DNA from: Pelodera strongyloides
Lineage: Eukaryota; Nematoda; Chromadorea; Rhabditida; Rhabditidae
Assembly (NCBI GenBank): GCA_036852015.1
Contig: JAANDG010000009.1
Span: 62,001 to 126,000, forward strand
DNA: 64,000 bases
Reading direction: 5' to 3'
A program made the translations under genes and the position numbers. Positions 11,701-21,000 of the stretch are shown one piece after another; within the stretch, counting starts at the first letter, position 1; each line of letters opens with the position of its first letter. A model generated the notes under the pieces. That model was not told the origin of the DNA. It saw nothing but the letters and a program-made list of their open reading frames with translations, and did not search any database.

Positions 11701-12122
11701 GACATAACCTTTGAAGTAGGCACTAGCTCTTCACTATAAATATGAATGGTTGTTTGTGAATGTGAAGCCCTTAGGTATGCATTGAGCGGTTAGCGATACA
11801 GCATATTGCACGCTTAAAAAATGCAAATTAAAGTACCTGTCTATGCTCATCGCGCACCATCCGCGTATTGATGGTATAGCGATATAACGGCCGGTTTTTG
11901 AAGCGTATGTTGGACAGCATATTCCCATAGAATGTATGCAAAATTAATTTACAAAAAATTGCGCAGTATCGCACAGTAATTTACATACCCTTCATGGGAA
12001 CACAGCGTCCAGCATACGTTTAGAAACCGGATGTTATACCTCTTTTAATGTTTAGGACGTCGTCATCGCTGACCTCGACGGCGGGAGATCCAGCTGTGGA
12101 AGAACCCTCTTCCGAGCTTTAA
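292..12122 (+). CDS. MOSPD2: MOSPD2-like protein (CRAL-TRIO + MSP + membrane anchor), 5' partial
   Basis: Spliced gene; exons seen at 292-434, 1442-1552, 1802-1912, 3363-3458, 3874-3909, 7627-7689, 8417-8511, 8767-8871, 9187-9286, 9441-9537, 9776-9867, 10308-10445, 11533-11642 and 12056-12122, with GT-AG junctions in consistent phase. The domain order CRAL-TRIO, linker, MSP (VAP-like), C-terminal hydrophobic segment is that of MOSPD2, an ER-anchored tether whose MSP domain binds FFAT motifs at membrane contact sites. Vertebrate MOSPD2 is about 518 residues; the exons here give about 420, and the N-terminal part of CRAL-TRIO lies upstream of the window. The stop is TAA at 12,120-12,122. It runs convergently toward UNC80. 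Family assignment is confident; the small linker exons 3874-3909 and 7627-7689 are less sure. Confidence 0.9.
668..1160 (-). repeat. tRNA-headed hairpin SINE, copy 1
   Basis: On the minus strand, 892 down to about 813 reads as a tRNA-like head: A box TAGCTCAGCAGGTAGAGC, B box GGTTCGAATCC. A shared body of about 100 bp (ACGAAAGC, GTTTGTTTTTATG) follows to about 714. On the other side, 1,085-1,153 holds two hairpins: AATCGGCC-TTCG-GGCCGATT and GAAGAGCCC-TAC-GGGCTCTTC enclosed by CCAGCCG/CGACTGG. The 668-695 end is another GC-rich hairpin next to CCAGTCGG. Copy 2 (2,289-2,700) preserves the same order, so this is one repeat family. The anticodon region is imperfect (GTG, His-like), so it is not a functional tRNA. 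Confidence 0.65.
2055..2290. repeat. (TG)n then (TA)n microsatellite
   Basis: About 2,055-2,190 is GT-rich with TATGTG variants; about 2,196-2,290 is nearly pure TA. It directly abuts SINE copy 2. Open frames here are repeat artefacts. Confidence 0.95.
2289..2700 (-). repeat. tRNA-headed hairpin SINE, copy 2
   Basis: Same family as 668-1,160. The tRNA-like head is 2,470 down to about 2,392 (A box TAGCTCAACTGGTAGAGC, B box GGTTCGAATCTC), the body reaches 2,289, and the double hairpin lies at 2,636-2,697 with the UUCG-type loop in the first stem. Both ends abut TA microsatellites (2,196-2,290 and 2,698-2,760), suggesting that the element targets or generates TA tracts. Confidence 0.65.
2698..2810. 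repeat. (TA)n then (TG)n microsatellite
   Basis: TA tract at 2,698-2,758, then TG/CG-rich repeats to about 2,805. Confidence 0.95.
3363..8871 (+). CDS. MOSPD2: MOSPD2 linker exons (acidic, Ser/Arg-rich)
   Basis: Exons 3363-3458 (DPFVFTMEELARCIPSRN..., ends MDEE), 3874-3909 (12 codons), 7627-7689 (21 codons), 8417-8511 (FDDDEEAVRRTPLTVTN then a Ser/Arg run) and 8767-8871 (MPSNLRPVAEKRVHAPEG). Each opens after a pyrimidine-AG and closes on GT; phases join without a stop. For the last exon the AG at 8765-8766, not the earlier one at 8759-8760, must be used, because the earlier one meets a TAG. The segment corresponds to the disordered acidic linker between CRAL-TRIO and MSP in MOSPD2. Introns here are large (the 3,910-7,626 intron is 3.7 kb) and filled with repeats. 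Confidence 0.7.
3505..3650 (+). repeat. Degenerate third copy of the hairpin SINE family
   Basis: Starts TACCAGCCAGATAGGTGG followed by ATCGGCCTTCGGCCAATT and ends TTTCCTTTATATAATAAG. The same motifs flank copies 1 and 2, but in the opposite orientation and with a shortened body. The large outer hairpin has collapsed. Confidence 0.45.
5014..5454. mobile_element. Long foldback MITE, family D, copy 1
   Basis: Flanked by TTAA on both sides; termini TTAAAGGATCGCAGTC...GACTGCGATCCTTTAA. Each arm is about 190 bp and the centre is CGATCGGGAG...TCTGCAG. A second copy lies inverted at 22,358-22,795. No coding capacity. TTAA duplication and AAAGG termini link it to the other TTAA-flanked elements of the window. 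Confidence 0.9.
5739..6290 (+). pseudogene. Decayed reverse-transcriptase C-terminal fragment
   Basis: The frame from 5,739 to 6,059 contains NHIPYILSYMYPNTLVLEKA, EAPFLDLFLKRS and LYNKTDDYSFEVNRFPIYD. After a frameshift near 6,058 it continues as VLRIHRCTSE.., ending about 6,280. The order '(Y)IDD-like..YP..L.L.K.N....FLDL.....LY.K.DD..F.V..FP' resembles the palm-to-thumb part of metazoan retroelement reverse transcriptases. It differs from the GIY-YIG Penelope copies at 13-18 kb. The element type could not be named; broken by frameshift and stops. Confidence 0.5.
7026..7390. repeat. GA-rich microsatellite tracts
   Basis: (GA)n interrupted tracts at about 7,030-7,100 and 7,290-7,385; no gene seen. 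Confidence 0.85.
8017..8072. repeat. 28-bp tandem duplication
   Basis: Two identical adjacent copies of a 28-bp unit beginning GTGCCTACTAAATG. Confidence 0.9.
9187..10445 (+). CDS. MOSPD2: MOSPD2 exons encoding the MSP (VAP-like) domain
   Basis: Exons 9187-9286, 9441-9537, 9776-9867 and 10308-10445. The reading starts ISPREELFLQ, then ALRNTGENNVMFKIKTTSPE, KFRVRPSSGVVSSGSTESI, EKFLLMAMETES and ELWK...EQKLRCRVNLPND. This is the MSP/VAP domain: 'N.T...V.FK.KTT.P..F.VRPS.G.V' with the basic K-T-T FFAT-binding strand, the 'F.I.....' strand and the C-terminal 'E..LRC' strand seen in MOSPD2. After it comes a charged Arg/Lys stretch. The acceptor of the 10,308 exon lies just beyond the end of a MITE (about 10,290). 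Confidence 0.95.
9876..10050. mobile_element. MITE, family B (AAAGCGAAATACCGGCCGG)
   Basis: TTAA-flanked inverted repeat in the MOSPD2 intron 8 nt after the donor at 9,868. Termini AAAGCGAAATACCGGCCGG and its inverted counterpart with GGCAGGTATTTCGCTTT. The inside is AT-rich (CTCGAATTTAGCTCG, TTTATGTTCATTTGC). Copies: 26,596-27,009, 54,219-54,400, 56,078-56,260, 60,318-60,487. Confidence 0.9.
11533..12122 (+). CDS. MOSPD2: MOSPD2 C-terminal exons: membrane anchor and tail
   Basis: Exon 11533-11642 encodes LDTLRLDVSQLSHSVRL followed by a strongly hydrophobic run (LLTLLVAVLFLFQFYLF), a tail anchor preceded by a short helix as in MOSPD2. The last exon, 12056-12122, adds TSSSLTSTAGDPAVEEPSSE-Leu and stops at TAA. 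The acceptor at 12,055 is preceded by CTCTTTTAATGTTTAG, whose first half is the terminal repeat of a MITE (11,877-12,048). A short Ser/Glu tail after the anchor is longer than in vertebrates, where the protein nearly ends with the anchor. A possible poly(A) signal, ATTAAA, lies near 12,213. Confidence 0.8.
11877..12048. mobile_element. MITE, family C (cggTATAAC.GCCGG)
   Basis: Starts ATAGCGATATAACGGCCGG and ends AAACCGGATGTTATACCTCTTTTAA; the inside carries TTCCCATAGAATGTATGC and an inverted ACATACCCTTCATGGGAA. It ends 8 nt before the last-exon acceptor of MOSPD2. Related copies: 38,264-38,426, 43,616-43,796, 52,386-52,562. Confidence 0.8.
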
Positions 12123-12694
12123 TATTAATCGATCACTACGATATGTCATTAATTAGCAGATCATGGGTTCACAGCTTGGATTTGGACAATTTTTTAAAAC
12201 CTAACAAAAACAGGATTAAATACCGTATTCCCATTCATTTGACATAATTGCATAATTAGCATAGCATATATAGTTTTTGACAATTATAACACCAAGGGTC
12301 CAAGTGGTAGGACGCTTAAAATTACTGTACACCCGATTTACCGTACAAAGCATGTTCCTTAAATCCTTATGGTTAGGCCATTTCCTAAAACAACCTGACA
12401 GCCTTAATTATGACCCTGTCTTTTTACACTTAATATATTTGTTTGTTGTTTTTGTTGAGCAAAACTCATAGAATTTTACTTATCCGCCAAATGATATGAT
12501 ATGCAATAGCTTGAAATAATTTGCAATAATTTTGTTTTCGATGTACATAACTCTCGTAGCGTCGTAGCTGTTAATCTGTTATGTTTTAAATGTTCTCCCT
12601 AGTTGCTAATTACATGTAATTCTAGTCAACCTTTCAGTATAACGGCAATAACACTATTTTTCATTCTGATCAAGTACGATCCCTATCGTACTTG
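12123..12694. other. Space between convergent MOSPD2 and UNC80 genes
   Basis: Holds the MOSPD2 3' UTR on the + strand and, reading leftwards from the left 24-bp repeat, the pre-insertion 3' UTR of UNC80. ATTAAA near 12,213 (+) is the only candidate poly(A) signal seen. No coding region recognised. Confidence 0.5.
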
Positions 12695-12718
12695 GTATCA
12701 TACTATCCAAATGCTCAG
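12695..12718. repeat. Left 24-bp target-site duplication of the Penelope insertion
   Basis: Starts GTATCATACT and ends AATGCTCAG; identical to 17,988-18,011. The two copies enclose about 5.27 kb containing both retroelement copies. PLEs are known to make variable, sometimes long target duplications. Confidence 0.85.
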
Positions 12719-12726
12719 GTATATAT

Positions 12727-12759
<33 letters not shown>

Positions 12760-13282
12760 CTACAAAAATAAAAAACCCAGGCATATATAGGAATAATAAC
12801 TTTATACAAGACCTTTATAAACAATCGAGAACAATAATTAACAACTTTATGAAAGAAAAACTAAACTGCTAAAAGCTGACTAGATTTGAAAATGGACTAC
12901 GTAGTACGTACTATATGTATATGACTAGCGGGAGTAAAATGCACCGGACAATTCTAAACGTTGGCAGATAAATACACGTCAAGGATAAATTTAAATGCAA
13001 ACTTAAATGCAAAAAAATATGAATATATGGCACCGTAGTGAAAAATTGGGTCGATGAGCGATTTCTCTTATAAGACCAAAAATGCTGTAATACCGGAATA
13101 CTGTAATTGAACTGTAATAATATATTACAGTGTATTATTAGAATATTACATGGCTAAAGTTTCAAACAAGATGTATTATGTATGCAGAGTCGAACCAGTT
13201 TTGAGTACAAAAGCTCGTATTCATGAGGGAGGGGAATGAAAATTAAGTAAAATATTAGTAAATAAAAAATATATTATTTACG
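12719..13282. other. AT-rich DNA inside the insertion, left of the PLE
   Basis: (TA)n at 12,719-12,760, then non-coding AT-rich DNA. A stretch at 12,953-12,985 (TTCTAAACGTTGGCAG then ATAAATACACGT) resembles the segment after the hammerhead-like motif of the right PLE copy (CTAAACGTTGACGAATAAAC), suggesting a remnant of a third PLE end. Confidence 0.4.
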
Positions 13283-16135
13283 TTTTCTTGTGCAGATGTT
13301 GTGAGCATTAATCCCAACCAAAATTGACAACACATTACCTACAAAACATAACATAATCACAGAGTTATCACAGACACATCAATCACAACAACAACACTAT
13401 CACATTCTAGAGAAAGAAAGGTAAGACAATGTGCGAGGGTACAGTGTGAGACAAAAAATGTACAAGGCGTAAAGTAAGAATAAACCAGGGTAAGTGATAG
13501 TGGAGAGTGGCATAAGGAGATATTTGAATGAGTGAGAGTGCAAGAAAGTGCGGAGAGAGCAGAGAAAGAAAGGGTTGCCAATGGGAAACATGGAAGAGCA
13601 ATATGTATGAAGGGAATAGCGATTATTACATGTTATTGATTTTGTTTGAAATAGTGATTGGGTAAGGTAAATTTGCTTTGCACCAGTAGATGTACACAAT
13701 TCATATTTACGATTAAGAGCCGGGCGCTCCTCTCGGATGGCCACAGCTTCACTAATAAGCAATCTACGGTAATTGGGTTCACGATATACATTTGCTACAG
13801 TAATTGACAACGGTACAGACGGATGAGAATCTTTATAATGACAATCCAATAGTTTACCCTTAGCCTTGTGTTGGAGAACCCGTTCCCTAAGCGGCTGACT
13901 AGTCTGTCCTATGTAAAATTCTCCACACAGGTTACACCTAATCCTATAGACCACCATACGCGCTTGGCAGTCACCAACCTTAGCGTCCGAACAAATTTGA
14001 CAAGGCCCACCTCTGGCAGGACAGACCTTGTCGTACAACCTATTCCTAACCAACAAGTCTCTAAGACTTGGCGCGGATTTCTCAACCACGGTGATTCGTA
14101 AATCGGGAAACCTACGCACCGTGGATTTGACAAGGTGTGAGACCTTGTCGTTGATAAAAGGAATAGGAAGTACAGTGCCAGAAAACCTAGAGGGGGTGGG
14201 TGACCTATTCGGTGGATTTGTATGAAACGAAGCATTTCGCGTACTAGATGTGTACCCATTTTGGGCACACACTTTCTCCGCAAAATCCTTCGATTCCCTA
14301 ACAAATTCAGGTGAGGAGACATTAACAGCTGTATTAACGGTATTGTGAACGACATGTTTTTTAACACTGCTAGGGTGAGCGGAAGTACAATGAACGAGAA
14401 TATTGCGATTACATGGCTTGCGGAACCACTTAGTAAAGAACTGACCATTTCTACACGTGATTCAAAAACGGCAGAAAACTACTAGAATCAGGTTCCTCAC
14501 GCGTGAACGCTATGTTCGATTGGAAATTGTTAAGAGATTGGAACATAGCATCCATATGCGCGCGGGACTCAGCAACCACAAAGCAATCATCAATGTATCT
14601 AGCATAGAATCGTATACCAGTGCATAAAGCAGAGGTTTCTATTGAGTGCATTGCAACAACAGCGAGAACAGGTGCTAATCTATTTCCCATACACAGACCA
14701 CGAACTTGTTGGTAAAACTTCGAATTCCACTTGAAAGTCCTACAATTTAGGCATAATTTGAGTAAATACACAACGTCAGCAACACTCAGACCTAGAAAAC
14801 GAATTTGCGACGCATGCTGATTGAGCATGGACTCAGTTACCCTAATCGCCGCCACATTATCTATATTCGTATACAAAGACACCACATCGAAATATTCAAA
14901 TACATAATCAACAGAAGTATCAGGTTGAGAAAAGGATGCAGACAGACGTTCAAGGAAGGATTTAGTATTATACAAATGTGCAGGAACAAATTGCAATAAT
15001 TGACCAACAATTTGACATAAAAACCAAGACAACCTATCAGCCGGGCCACCGACACCCGATATTATGGGGCGAACCTTGAAATCCTTAGGATCAACACTTG
15101 AAAACTTAAGTGGGTCTAGTTTGTGGGTCTTAATAAGTAAATACAGACACGGAACATTGGGGTTGGTTTGGTTTAAGAGTTTGTACAGACGTGCCAATTT
15201 ATCATTGGCCTCAGCAACATCCCTAAATCCTTCTTTGAGTTGCTTGAACTCTTTCGCGAAGGTGCCTTTCAGCGAGGGCTTGTACACCGAGTTGTCCGAC
15301 AAATGACGTGTATGTAGCGTAGCGACCTATCAAGTTCCGACGGAAGGATAACGAAGTCACCGCCTTTGTCAGAAATCGATATTCGCAGCTCTCCGTCGTC
15401 TTGTCGCTTCCGTAGTTCCTTGAGTGCACGTCGTTCGGCTTGAGAGATGTTAGAGGGAGAAAAAAGAGAGTGAGAAGACACAGCTATATTTAAAGCATGA
15501 GAAAGAGCGGTAATTTGTACATCAACAGGAGCCACGGAATCCGAAGGGGTGAATTTACGTGGAAAAGGAGACTTATAATATACAGTAGTAAGTTCCTCAA
15601 AACAAGTGTCCGGCCTAGTTTTAGCGAAACGCAAAATATCGCAAGTACTGTGAATTCCTACCACCAAATCTCTCAAATCCTTTTCATTTAGTTGTCGAGA
15701 GGGAGCAAATGACGGCCCCTTAGACAGAAGTGTACAAGGATCGGAGATTTGAATGTTTCCTAGCACAGTTATGCGGTCGAAATCCGGTGCTAAGCTCTCT
15801 TGCGAAGGACCACGTTGATCCTTCACCAATTTATCTAACTTACACCTATGACGAGAGCGAGTCCGCTTGAGTGTCAAAGGACAGAGATGTGAGGAAGGGT
15901 TCTAATTTGGGCGCGGACTCCCGGAGGAAAATTAGCTGTTAACATATCCTGGGTTAAAGATGAGATTTCAATCTTAAGGGAATCAATACGAGAGTATTTG
16001 TAACCAATTTCTTTAGAGAGAATGGTGCGTTGTAGCTTGCTGGTGGCACTCTTGAGAGAGCCATACTTACATAAGTGCGAGGTGTAATATCGTATGAAGT
16101 TAGGAACAAGAAATCGGGCCTTACAAGTCTTTAAA
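13283..16135 (-). mobile_element. Penelope-like retroelement, left copy (near full length, defective)
   Basis: Reading right to left: an N-terminal region (about 16,133-15,310), reverse transcriptase (15,302-14,451) with motifs FDVVSLYTNI (catalytic Asp), RGLCMGNRLAPVLA and RYIDDCFVV (YIDD), then a Zn-type Cys cluster (CPARGGPCQICSDAKVGDC) and a GIY-YIG endonuclease (VYRIRCNLCG, FYIGQTSQPLRERVLQH, SEAVAIREERPALN) ending about 13,670. Such RT + GIY-YIG proteins define endonuclease-bearing Penelope-like elements. Frame breaks lie near 15,878 and 15,303, and an 8-bp deletion (relative to the right copy) at about 14,452 stops the frame. The endonuclease itself is open. The 3' end lacks the roughly 55-bp hammerhead-like segment present in the right copy. 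Confidence 0.93.
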
Positions 16136-17815
16136 AAATGAAAAAATCTTTCGATGTGGTGTCTTCGTATACGAATATAGATAATGTGGCGGCGATTAGG
16201 GTAACTGTGTCCATGCTCAATCAGCATGCGTCGCAAATTCGTTTTCTAGGTCTGAGTGTTGCTGACGTTGTGTATTTACTCAAATTATGCCTAAATTGCA
16301 GGACTTTCAAGTGGAATTCGAAGTTTTACCAACAAGTTCGTGTTATGGGAAATAGATTAGCACCTGTTCTCGCTGTTGTTGCAATGCACTCAATAGAAAC
16401 CTCTGCTTTATGCACTGGTATACGATTCTATGCTAGATACATTGATGATTGCTTTGTGGTTGCTGAGTCCCGCGCGCATATGGATGCTATGTTCCAATCT
16501 CTTAACAATTTCCAATCGAACGTAGCGTTCACGCGTGAGGAACCTGATTCTAGTAGTTTTCTGCCATTTTTGAATGTTCTAGTCACGTGTAGAAATGGTC
16601 AGTTCTTTACTATGTGGTTCCGCAAGCCCTGTAATCGCAATATTCTCGTTCATTGTACTTCCGCTCACCCTAGCAGTGTTAAAAAACATGTCGTTCACAA
16701 TACCCTTAATACAGCTGTTAATGTCTCATCACCTGAATTTGTTAAGGAATCGGAGGATTTTGCGGAGAAAGTGTGTGCCCAAAATGGGTACACATCTAGT
16801 ACGCGAAATGCTTCGTTTCATACAAATCCACCGAATAGGTCACCCACCCCCTCTAGGTTTTCTGGCACTGTACTTCCTATTCCTTTTATCAACGACAAGG
16901 TCTCACACCTTGTCAAATCCACGGTGCGTAGGTTTCCCGATTTACGAATCACCGTGGTTGAGAAATCCGCGCCAAGTCTTAGAGACTTGTTGGTTAGGAA
17001 TAGGTTGTACGACAAGGTCTGTTCTGTCAGAGGTGGGCCTTGTCAAATTTGTTCGGACGCTAAGGTTGGTGACTGCCAAACGCGTATGGTGGTCTATAGG
17101 ATTGTGTAACCTGTGTGGAGAATTTTTACATAGGACAGACTAGTCAGCCGCTTAGGGAGCGGGTTCTCCAACACAAGGCTAAGGGTAAACTATTGGATTG
17201 TCATTACAAAGATTCTCATCCGTCTGTACCGTTGTCAATTACTGTAGCAATTGTATACCGTGAACCCAATTACCGTAGGTTGCTTATTAGTGAAGCAGTG
17301 GCCATTTGAGAGGAGCGCCCTGCTCTTAATCGCAAATATGAATTGTGTACATCTACTGGTGCAAAGCAAATTTACCTTAACCCAATCACTATTTCAAACA
17401 AAATCAATAACATGTCATAATCGCTATTCCCTTCATACATCTTGCTCTTCCATGTTTCCCGTTGGCAACCCTTTCTTTCTCTGCTCTCTCCGCACTTTCG
17501 TGCACTCTCACTCATTCAAATATCTCCTTATGCCACTCTCCACTATCTCTTACCTTGGTTTATTCTTACTTTACGCCTTGTACATTTTTTGTCTCACACT
17601 GTACCCTCGCACATTGTCTTACCTTTCTTTCTCTAGAATGTGATCGTGTTGTTGTTGTGATTGATGTGTCTGTGATAACTCTCTGATTATGTTATGTTTT
17701 GTAGGTAATGTCCTGATGATGACCTACGGTCTAAACGTTGACGAATAAACACGTATATGATCTGTGTTGTCAATTTTGGTTGGGATTAATGCTCACAACA
17801 TATGTACAAGAAAAT
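16136..17815 (+). mobile_element. Penelope-like retroelement, right copy (5'-truncated, defective)
   Basis: Begins inside the RT at FDVVSSYTNIDN and lies head-to-head with the left copy, joined at about 16,135 in an A-rich stretch. The open frame 16,138-17,109 carries YIDD (RYIDDCFVV) and the Cys cluster but lacks 6 nt of the motif RGLCMGN (here RVMGN). It loses 2 nt at about 17,103, giving an early TAA before the GIY-YIG domain, whose FYIGQT... and E..I coding continues in another frame to about 17,340. An in-frame TGA near 17,308 is a further break. Roughly 1.25 kb of the 5' part is missing; 5' truncation is usual for target-primed insertion. Confidence 0.93.
17711..17745 (+). ncRNA. Hammerhead-ribozyme-like motif of the PLE 3' end (one core change)
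   Basis: CTGATGA is followed by a 4-bp hairpin GACC-TAC-GGTC and then TAAAC, where the hammerhead core expects GAAAC. AATAAA overlaps just downstream (17,743-17,748). Hammerhead motifs with very short stem III are established in Penelope-like elements. The G-to-T change at the conserved core G suggests this copy would not cleave. Confidence 0.55.
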
Positions 17816-17987
17816 ACATCTATCCATCCCGCTAATGGAGCGTGCAAAAGAAGAATTATTTACGTTGCTAATAAACAATATCTATAAAACTGGAATCAAA
17901 CAATTATGATCTTAACAGTCTTAACTTGCTTCACCCAGGTGAGAGCATGTCGTTAGCATCTAATTAGTCTGATACATACCATAATTA

Positions 17988-18011
17988 GTATCATACTATC
18001 CAAATGCTCAG
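17988..18011. repeat. Right 24-bp target-site duplication, containing the UNC80 stop codon
   Basis: Identical to 12,695-12,718. On the minus strand it contains TGA (18,010-18,008), the in-frame stop of UNC80. Confidence 0.85.
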
Positions 18012-21000
18012 ACGAGATGGTGTTGTTCGACAATTTCGAAGAGCTCCTCCTCCTTACGTGCCGACTTTGGCGTGGAGAATGAGACAACTGAAATTAATAA
18101 GTTTTAATTTATGGCTGAGAGCCGACTTTCCAATACTTCGAAGTGTTAAAGAAAAATTGGCACACTTATGTTTATTTATATGAAACGTCTAAAGCGTATA
18201 CTTGAAAGTTTGTGTAATAAGATTGCGCTTATTTGTGAGAGCTGCGAAATGTTAGCCTACTTATAGCAAACTCCTGAAACGTGGGAAAACGCGGTGGACA
18301 TATAAACAACCAAAAAAATTTGGTAAACCTTGACTATCAAGCTTTGCGCTTCCAAGCTCGACGGTTCTGTATTTATCTCGCTGTTCCAAATCATTTGGTG
18401 ACCACTTAAGGAGGTATTGATATTTTTCATCGACACTGTCGATAAATAGTTACTAAATGGTCTCTAAATGGTTGTAAATTGGTCGGTCACCCGTTGGGTT
18501 TTTGACGGTCGCAGTGGCTCTTTTCTGCGGACAAACTTACATCTATGTCGGCGATCGGGTGGCTGCTCGGCGTGCACAAGGACTTCGGTAGAACGTCGCA
18601 TCGACGTCCTCGATGGTTCGTCGTTTGATGTCGTTGGGCCGGCTGAACCTAATGATATTTGTTGCAAACCACATCATGACGACCGTAAACGCAATTGCAC
18701 CAAATGCTATTGGATGTTAAATGGTCGGTGAATGGACGGTGAATGGTAAATGGGCAAACCATCGAGCGACCAGTTACCGAGGGTTTCGGTAAGCTCAGAG
18801 GCTTCGGCCGTTTTCCAGGGAAAGATAGTAACCAAGAAGAACTGACCTATCGACGTGGTCGGCATATCGGGCAGTGGTGGCATTTGTGTGAGCACTGGTG
18901 GGCGCCATTTCATATCGCTCATTTCCAGCGACTTGTCGCTGCCGCCTGTTTCGCTGTCGTGCGACACGGTGCGCGACTTGCGACGCACGCTCCGCCACAT
19001 GCCGAAACCGCTCATCGAACGTGGGCGGGGAGAAGTACCGATCTATAAAAGAACATAACTAGTGATAAATGTAATACACCTGCACAGAAACTACACCTGC
19101 ACGTTGCCTGAAGGTTGCGTGCTAAATAACTTATACTAATGGGAGTAACTTTTACGAGCGATACAGCGTTGCCAAAATTGGGGTAACTAATGTAATTGGG
19201 GTAATTAAGCTAACTGCGGCAATTAAGCTAATTGGGGTAAGGAGCTGCCAACGAATATGCGATCTTGTCCTCTACTGGCCAACCTTATTCAAAGGCACAC
19301 TGGGGCTCTTGGTCACCCTCCCAGACGTCCCCGCCGTGTCTGACCCTCCCGAAGTCTGCTTCTCTCCACTCTCGTCCTCGACATCTTCGAGAATAGTCGA
19401 CGGACCGAGGGTTGACTCATTTTCCTGAAATGTGCCTTGTTTGGAAGTACGCTGTTATGCATACTAATTATCAACTAATTATTAATTTACTGGTCAACTA
19501 TGCCTCTACATGCGGCATCCGAGGCTATGGCTAGCAATATACCGCGTGTTGTGTGGTAGCGAAAAGGCGTGGAGGTTTTATTCACATCTTTACATTACGT
19601 GTTTCGAAATTACAAAAAAAATGGATAATTGACAATTGCACATGCACGCCATGAGCTGAGGCCAGTTTCACCAATATTTCCGTGCGAAGTAAACAATCAA
19701 TAATTATCTGTTTCTCTGCCTGTTGCGCGCTATTTCACTGCGCACGGAAGTTCCGTTCCACACGAAAATGTTGGTGTAACCGGCCTCTGGTCGCATGTTC
19801 ATGTAGCCAACGCCCCTGGTTACCTTGGGTGCCGATCTTTGCTTGGCGACTCCCGTCGACGCCCGTCTGTCGGGTGTCGGCCGTCCCTTATGAGGTGCCA
19901 GAGATGCCGTCGACGAGTCACTGTGCGGATCCGTCATTGTCGGAGTGTACGAGCGAGCCATTTCTGCAAATATGTGGATCAATAAATATTTTAAAACATT
20001 GATAAATACGACAGTTTATCTATATAACAGTGAGTCAGTGACAGAGTTGCAAACTTCATAGGCGCTGTCTGTCCCTGTCTCTACATTTACATACACCATA
20101 CACCTATACTTCACCTTCACGACATCTATCTTTATCTTCCCCCTCTCTCTCTATTTCTTTCGCTCTCTCTTTCTCTCTCTCTCTCTCTTTTTCTTCACGA
20201 ACCTAATGGTTTGTTGGCAAATTCCTCCTTCAACTGGGTCAACTCGACTGCGCATCGGCTTAGGAGGACTGGCACGGAACTTGTACAACTAAAATCGGCT
20301 GGAATGTATCAAAATGGCAAAATACAAATAGTACTTCCACACTAAGCGTCAACCGCCGTAACTTGACCTTAAGCTAACAAAGGAGCATATGCCGTCAATC
20401 AGGGTGTAAAAAAGTGGGCATAAGTAATAGTCGTATGTCATAAGTTCTCTCGTTGGGAGCAATAACAAAATTAGTGGAGATACGTTTCAGAAAACTTGTA
20501 AAGCCTCTCGCCATTGTTCAGCTCATTAGAGTTTTTATGTAAGAGTCACTAAAATCCCATGGCCAAAGCCTCGAGCAGCAGTATTGTCAAATTCTCGATG
20601 CAATAAAGTAGTGGGTACCGTTCAGAACTTGACAGTCGTTCCTGTATCTCTTGTGCCCAGACAGACTCAGCCTCACACGATGGTTTCTGCTTCAACTGAA
20701 ATAACATATTGCTTATAAACTAACAAAATACATAAATAAGTATTTTACGTTTCAAGGTCGTGCTCGTCGCCTAATGCTCAGGACCTGTGCGATCAAGTCA
20801 TAAACTTTGAACAATGTATTGAACTACCCTTCTACCCTTAACTCAAGGAGCACGCTCTTGTGGCGTAAAATATTTATTTGTCTATAAACCATTTTACTTT
20901 TAATCGACTACAAACTTATTTGTGATATATAGTTTTTATCGATGGTGATGCCATAAGACCATATCAGCCAAATCTCGCAGAGTTATAGCCCAGACAGACC

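Noticed and set aside
13868..14225. Plus-strand frames across the left PLE
   Set aside because: Antisense shadows of the endonuclease/RT coding sequence.
20530..20560. TAG after ...LLLEALAMGF as the UNC80 stop codon
   Set aside because: A GTGACT donor overlaps it, and splicing to 20,288 continues in frame with family-like sequence through five further exons to the TGA at 18,010.
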